NCBI GenBank assembly: GCA_002689655.1
Contig: NZHC01000088.1
Location: forward strand, 11,540-60,167
From: Rhodopirellula sp.
Lineage (GTDB): Bacteria > Planctomycetota > Planctomycetia > Pirellulales > Pirellulaceae
Length of the DNA: 48,628 bases
Reading direction: 5' to 3'
Positions within the stretch are counted from its first letter, which is position 1; each line of letters opens with the position of its first letter. The notes under the pieces were generated by a model, which searched no databases, was not told the origin of the DNA, and worked only from the letters and a program-made list of their open reading frames with translations. Of the stretch, positions 44,955 to 48,628 are shown in pieces. The translations under genes and the position numbers were made by a program.

Positions 44955-46715
44955 TCACGGTGTGCCTGACCCGACACCTGGCGTTGTATTCCGATTGGCA
45001 ATACTGCTGCTGGTTCGTGTTTTGGGATGGAAGTGTTCCATCGCTCGCTGCAAGACAGTATCTTGCAAGTCCGTAGTCAGTTCACCTGAATCGTTGGGAC
45101 GTGCAGCAATGTAGCTAGGCTCTACTTCGATATTTGGGATGACCCCATTGTGGCTGATCGCCCGGCCGCTGGGAGAGTAGAACTTTGCCGTTGTGAGGCA
45201 CAAACCAAATTTTGCGGTGTCCATGCGGAAGATGCCTTGCACGCTTCCTTTGCCATAACTGGTTTCTCCAATGATGGCTCCTCGTTTACTGTCAGCGATG
45301 GCACCGGCAAAAATTTCGCTGGCACTAGCGCTGTCGTGATCGATAAGTACGACCAAGGGTACATTCCATGTATTCGTGGCATGCGCCCTGTATTCGTAGT
45401 TTTCGCTGATATTTCGTCCTCTGGTGGTCAGGATTTTTCCAGAACGAAGGAATCGATCAGCTGTTTCCACTGCGGCGGAAAGTAAGCCTCCGGGATTGCC
45501 GCGCAGGTCGATGATGAGTGACTTCATGCCCTGTTCGTGAAGCTGATGAAGAGCACGCTCAACATCACGTCTTGTCGTTTTTTGAAAGTTGGTAAGCCGC
45601 AGGTATCCTACTCGTTTCGCCGGGTTGACGAATCGAACATTTTCAACACAGGGAACTTCAACTCGTCTTCTCTGCACTGACATTTCACGCGACTGCTCAT
45701 CCGCTCCAATCACGGTGAGTGAAACGAATGAGAGTTCTGGGCCTCGAAGTCGGTCAGCGACGACATCTGGAGACATTTCTGTCGTATGGAAATCCTGGAC
45801 ACGTACGATTCGTTCCCCTGCCTTGATGCCCGCTTCTTCTGCCGGCCCTTTGGGAATGACCGAGAGTATTCGAAGGCAATCTTTGTCTGTTTTCAATTCG
45901 ATTCCCAGCCCCACAAAGTTGCCCTCAATATTGGAGAACATCTCGTCGAGCTGATTTGGGGATAGCAGACGTGTATAGGGATCCAGCGTGGAAACGGTTC
46001 CAGCTAAAAACTCAAGTGCTGTTGCGGTTCCTGAGAGGCCGAGTTCCTGTTGGGCGAGTTGAGACACGAATGCGACGGTTCCGCGGAGGTCAAATCGGGT
46101 TGCAGTACTACGATTTCTCGTTTTCCGATGGATAGACTGGCGAAATTCTTCGATCTTTGCGGTGGGGACATTTGCTAAGGTTCGTCCAACAAACCTTTCC
46201 TCTGTCAAAGCAACTTCCAAGGCGGCGGTCCCATGGATCATTATCCTCTGCCAGTCGACGTCGTCGACGTAGTGTGTGTTCAGATTCGCCAGCACCTCTG
46301 AATACAGGTCGATTGCTTGGCTGGTGCTGAGTTCACGAACGGACGCAAGGAAACTTTCGTCCTGATAACGCCGATTCACGTCGTAGTGCAGGCGACTGAT
46401 GATCAAACGTTGATACAGTGTCGCGTTTTCTGGAAAGTCACGTGAGGCGGCCTCGTAGTGGCGGACGGCGTCGCTCCAAAGTCGCTCCTTTTCCATCTCG
46501 AGACCTTGGGCAAGTGCCTCGGCCTCGCGTTCCACTTGAGGTTCAGTGATCACTACGGGGGCTCCCTGCGACACCACCTGTGCGTAGCCGGCGGTGGCGA
46601 GATAGGAGCAGACCAAGCCGGCTGAAAACCGTGCCATGATCGAGCGAGCGTTGACTCTTGCGAGTAGACCCATGCGTGCGTATCCGTTGAGCATCATTGG
46701 GGAGGGGAGATCCAC
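44955..46715 (-). CDS. Exported S41 family C-terminal processing peptidase
   Basis: A 586-residue protein from the GTG at 46715; ATGs at 46697 or 46673 are alternatives. After the signal (FSAGLVCSYLATAGYAQ) comes a TPR-like helical pair (about 66-105), a long helical linker, the S41 start STLDPYTRLLSPNQLDEM (242-259), a PDZ domain (about 262-350), and the protease domain. The catalytic serine lies in SASASE (462-467) and the lysine in SYGKG (Lys489). Substrate recognition is through the PDZ domain and the free C-terminus. CtpA-like enzymes process envelope proteins. Missing: no obvious truncation. Protease family is clear, substrate unknown. Confidence 0.9.
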   Translation of the reverse strand: MDLPSPMMLNGYARMGLLARVNARSIMARFSAGLVCSYLATAGYAQVVSQGAPVVITEPQVEREAEALAQGLEMEKERLWSDAVRHYEAASRDFPENATLYQRLIISRLHYDVNRRYQDESFLASVRELSTSQAIDLYSEVLANLNTHYVDDVDWQRIMIHGTAALEVALTEERFVGRTLANVPTAKIEEFRQSIHRKTRNRSTATRFDLRGTVAFVSQLAQQELGLSGTATALEFLAGTVSTLDPYTRLLSPNQLDEMFSNIEGNFVGLGIELKTDKDCLRILSVIPKGPAEEAGIKAGERIVRVQDFHTTEMSPDVVADRLRGPELSFVSLTVIGADEQSREMSVQRRRVEVPCVENVRFVNPAKRVGYLRLTNFQKTTRRDVERALHQLHEQGMKSLIIDLRGNPGGLLSAAVETADRFLRSGKILTTRGRNISENYEYRAHATNTWNVPLVVLIDHDSASASEIFAGAIADSKRGAIIGETSYGKGSVQGIFRMDTAKFGLCLTTAKFYSPSGRAISHNGVIPNIEVEPSYIAARPNDSGELTTDLQDTVLQRAMEHFHPKTRTSSSIANRNTTPGVGSGTP

Positions 46716-46895
46716 AGAGGCCAGATTTTGGCGATCCGTCTCACGGCCTTGCAGTGATGCTCACAACACTCGGCCATGGGAATATAGGTCACAAAAAGTG
46801 CCTGGTCAAAAACCAATCTGACGGCCAATCCGGATAGATCCCGTGACCTGCATAGAACGAACCAGAGCCATGCAGTGGAGACGGTTTTTCCGGTG

Positions 46896-46919
46896 ATGCG
46901 ACCAAAAAAATGGTCGCAT
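46896..46919. other. Perfect 9-bp stem-loop with A6 loop
   Basis: ATGCGACCA (46896-46904), AAAAAA, TGGTCGCAT (46911-46919). All nine pairs match. It lies 180 nt upstream of the S41 start codon, either in that gene's 5' leader or as part of a separate RNA. Confidence 0.8.
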
Positions 46920-47120
46920 GTCTGCGAAATAACGAGCTGGGTTTCACGTCTTGTTTCACGCAGGACCGATGCGCTTCCCGGCGCTAGAAGCGGCAGGTGC
47001 AGTGCCGCGGCGTCGTGGAAAGAATAGACATTGTCCAGCTCGGGGACAACGCTTGGCGGTACAGAAACCCAAAAGTTACGGCGTCTGAATCCGGATTTGT
47101 GGAAGATGCGTTGACAGCGA

Positions 47121-47156
47121 TCTCACTTCCTTTCTACCGTCCGACTGGAAGTGAGA
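47121..47156. other. Perfect 10-bp inverted repeat
   Basis: TCTCACTTCC (47121-47130) and GGAAGTGAGA (47147-47156) enclose 16 nt. A strong RNA stem; no U-tract follows on either strand. Confidence 0.8.
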
Positions 47157-47177
47157 ATGACGCAAATCGGTGTGGCA

Positions 47178-47192
47178 GCTTGCAAAGCAAGC
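47178..47192. other. Perfect 6-bp hairpin with triloop
   Basis: GCTTGC, AAA, GCAAGC. On the + strand AATTT follows, so it may act as a weak terminator or as the end of an RNA. Confidence 0.7.
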
Positions 47193-47374
47193 AATTTGCT
47201 ATTCCGAACAAAATAAAAACTGATCGCTGCATGAACAGGGAACCGAAAGGTCAAACTCTTACGATAAAAGCGAAAGCTCCGAGGGGCAGAATTCGTGCTG
47301 CGCCTTGTAGGATATCAGTCCTTGATCCCGTGTCACTCGATCGGACTGGTTCATGTTCGTCAATCTCACTCGTT

Positions 47375-48628
47375 GTGAACCGCTGGCTGCGCACCATGGT
47401 GGTGCAAATGGCAGTTCTCGCACTGATCGTATTGGTAAACGGTTGCACCACGGGACGCTACTTGTCCATGCGTGATGTCCGGGACAATGCTCTGGCAAGT
47501 AGTCTTGGCTTGAGTGCGAAGGAAGGCCCCGAGATCAGTGAGCGGACCTTGCATACACTTCGCCGCTTCGCGCTGGAAGATCGTTATCAGGCTGATCCGG
47601 GTAAGTGTTTTGCCCACATTCGAAAGCGAGTGAATCAACACCCTGATTCAGATTTAATCTATGCCCTTAGCGAACTGTCCTATGTTGAGGGAAAGAAGGC
47701 TGAGCAGGAGGGGCGGCTTGGTGATGCCCTGAATCATTATGGGATTTCACTGACTAATAGTTACGACTACCTTTTCAGCGATGATTTGGAAGATACTCGT
47801 AATGCTTATGATCCGCAGTTTCGTGCTGTTTGTGACCTGTACAACGAGTCGCTTGAAGATACGCTGCGTTTACTTTGCACCGAGAATAAAATCGAGCCGG
47901 GAAAGAGCTATCGGATTGATACACCGGATCGTCAGTTTGTGATTCGGGCTGAGATGCGAGGCCAATGGGGGCCAGGTGAATTTGATCACTATGAGTTTGT
48001 AAGTGATTACGAGATCGAAACATTGCGGAATCGACATACCACCTTTGGTTTGGGGGTGCCGTTGATTGCGGTGCGTAAGCCACCCAGTAACGTAGATGAG
48101 CGAGAAAAATATTATGCCGAAGGCCTTAGTTACGCGGTGACGGCATTGATGCGGTGTGTCGAGCCAACAGATGGATCCCGGACTGGTGAAGCCAGTCACT
48201 GCGTGCTGGAGTTTTTCGATCCGCTGACTGCAAATCAGATTCATCTGGGTGACAAGTGGGTTCCGTTGGAGACAGACCTGACAGCGCCGTTGGCCTTTTT
48301 TCTCGATAGTCCAGAGTTTCGGCAACGCAATAAGGCGACTGAGGGACTGTTGAACCCTAATGATCTACAGAAGAAACGCGGCCTCTATATGCTGGAACCG
48401 TATGATCCGGATCGGATTCCGGTTCTGATGGTGCATGGTCTATGGTCCAGTCCGATGACCTGGATGGACATGTTCAACGATTTGAGGAGCTTTCCAGAGA
48501 TTCGGGAACGTTATCAATTCTGGTTTTATCTGTATCCTTCAGGACAGCCATTTTGGAATAGCGCCACTGAATTGCGCCGGGATTTGCAGGAATTGAGAAC
48601 CGCATTTGATCCCAACCAGCAGGATCAG
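47375..48628 (+). CDS. Lipoprotein alpha/beta hydrolase (lipase-like), truncated by the window end
   Basis: An open frame of 418 codons that runs past the window edge. The GTG at 47375 gives a lipoprotein signal with a basic start (VNRWLRT), a hydrophobic core and the lipobox LVNGC; an ATG at 47396 would lack any positive charge. The first 300 residues have no motif I know (a PSD-, TPR-like helical start and a beta-rich middle). The hydrolase domain begins at VLMVHGLWSSPMTWMDMF, the oxyanion-hole region of lipases, at about residue 350. The nucleophile elbow GxSxG lies beyond the window. An outer-membrane-attached esterase or lipase is likely; frames upstream are open, so the start is uncertain. 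Confidence 0.72.
   Translation, partial: MNRWLRTMVVQMAVLALIVLVNGCTTGRYLSMRDVRDNALASSLGLSAKEGPEISERTLHTLRRFALEDRYQADPGKCFAHIRKRVNQHPDSDLIYALSELSYVEGKKAEQEGRLGDALNHYGISLTNSYDYLFSDDLEDTRNAYDPQFRAVCDLYNESLEDTLRLLCTENKIEPGKSYRIDTPDRQFVIRAEMRGQWGPGEFDHYEFVSDYEIETLRNRHTTFGLGVPLIAVRKPPSNVDEREKYYAEGLSYAVTALMRCVEPTDGSRTGEASHCVLEFFDPLTANQIHLGDKWVPLETDLTAPLAFFLDSPEFRQRNKATEGLLNPNDLQKKRGLYMLEPYDPDRIPVLMVHGLWSSPMTWMDMFNDLRSFPEIRERYQFWFYLYPSGQPFWNSATELRRDLQELRTAFDPNQQDQ

Larger units (their letters stand above)
46716..47374. other. 659-bp intergenic region with three perfect hairpins
   Basis: It separates the leftward S41 peptidase gene from the rightward hydrolase gene. No coding sequence was recognised. 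Hairpin 1 (46896-46919) has a 9-bp stem ATGCGACCA/TGGTCGCAT with an A6 loop. Hairpin 2 (47121-47156) has a 10-bp stem TCTCACTTCC/GGAAGTGAGA with a 16-nt loop. Hairpin 3 (47178-47192) is GCTTGC, AAA, GCAAGC. The content is unlike the shorter plain gaps elsewhere in the window. Confidence 0.7.

Overview
The window looks like a piece of a planctomycete chromosome, most likely from the marine Pirellulaceae (Rhodopirellula-like). This is inferred from gene content. It carries a two-domain GYF/degenerate-protease protein, a cysteine-rich lipoprotein with an outer-membrane-like C-terminal domain, paired zinc-ribbon membrane proteins, CehA/PHP-type exported proteins, a very large exported PQQ-propeller protein, many lipoproteins, and ribosomal genes that often lack a Shine-Dalgarno sequence. 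No rRNA, tRNA, CRISPR array, transposase or phage gene was recognised.

Region 1 (1-9640) is a mixed stretch. It holds a bacterial SET-domain protein, a FabZ-like dehydratase, a 653-residue membrane protein with a catalytically dead trypsin-like domain, an exported PHP-domain protein, a DUF819 transporter-like protein, two adjacent zinc-ribbon/tail-anchored proteins and a small BON-like protein. Region 2 (10001-12217) encodes a second, larger CehA-type PHP protein.

Region 3 (12640-21472) is a coherent two-carbon acid module, all on the + strand: a glyoxylate/hydroxypyruvate reductase-type dehydrogenase, an LctP/GlcA-family permease, an alanine/serine-glyoxylate aminotransferase, the three glycolate oxidase subunits GlcD, GlcE and GlcF, and an RraA-family protein. 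The likely logic is uptake of glycolate (or lactate), oxidation to glyoxylate, transamination to glycine, and reduction of hydroxypyruvate or glyoxylate. Several inverted repeats lie in the leaders of this module.

Region 4 (21657-26141) has a cysteine-rich lipoprotein, a divergent SMP-30/NHL-like propeller, a small lipoprotein and a DUF2752 membrane protein.

Region 5 (26337-38367) is the S10-spc ribosomal protein cluster: rpsJ, rplC, rplD, rplW, rplB, rpsS, rplV, rpsC, rplP, rpmC, rpsQ, rplN, rplX, rplE, rpsZ, rpsH, rplF, rplR, rpsE, rplO, then secY and adk. rpmD (L30) is absent. A good sigma70-type promoter precedes rpsJ and a terminator-like hairpin separates rplO from secY. The most unusual points are a probable AUU start codon for rpsE, a 62-nt rpsC/rplP overlap, and near-identical 17-nt elements before rplB and rpsS.

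Region 6 (39301-48628) has the PQQ-like giant protein, a small orphan protein, an exported S41 peptidase, a 659-bp intergenic stretch with three perfect hairpins, and a lipoprotein alpha/beta hydrolase that runs off the window.
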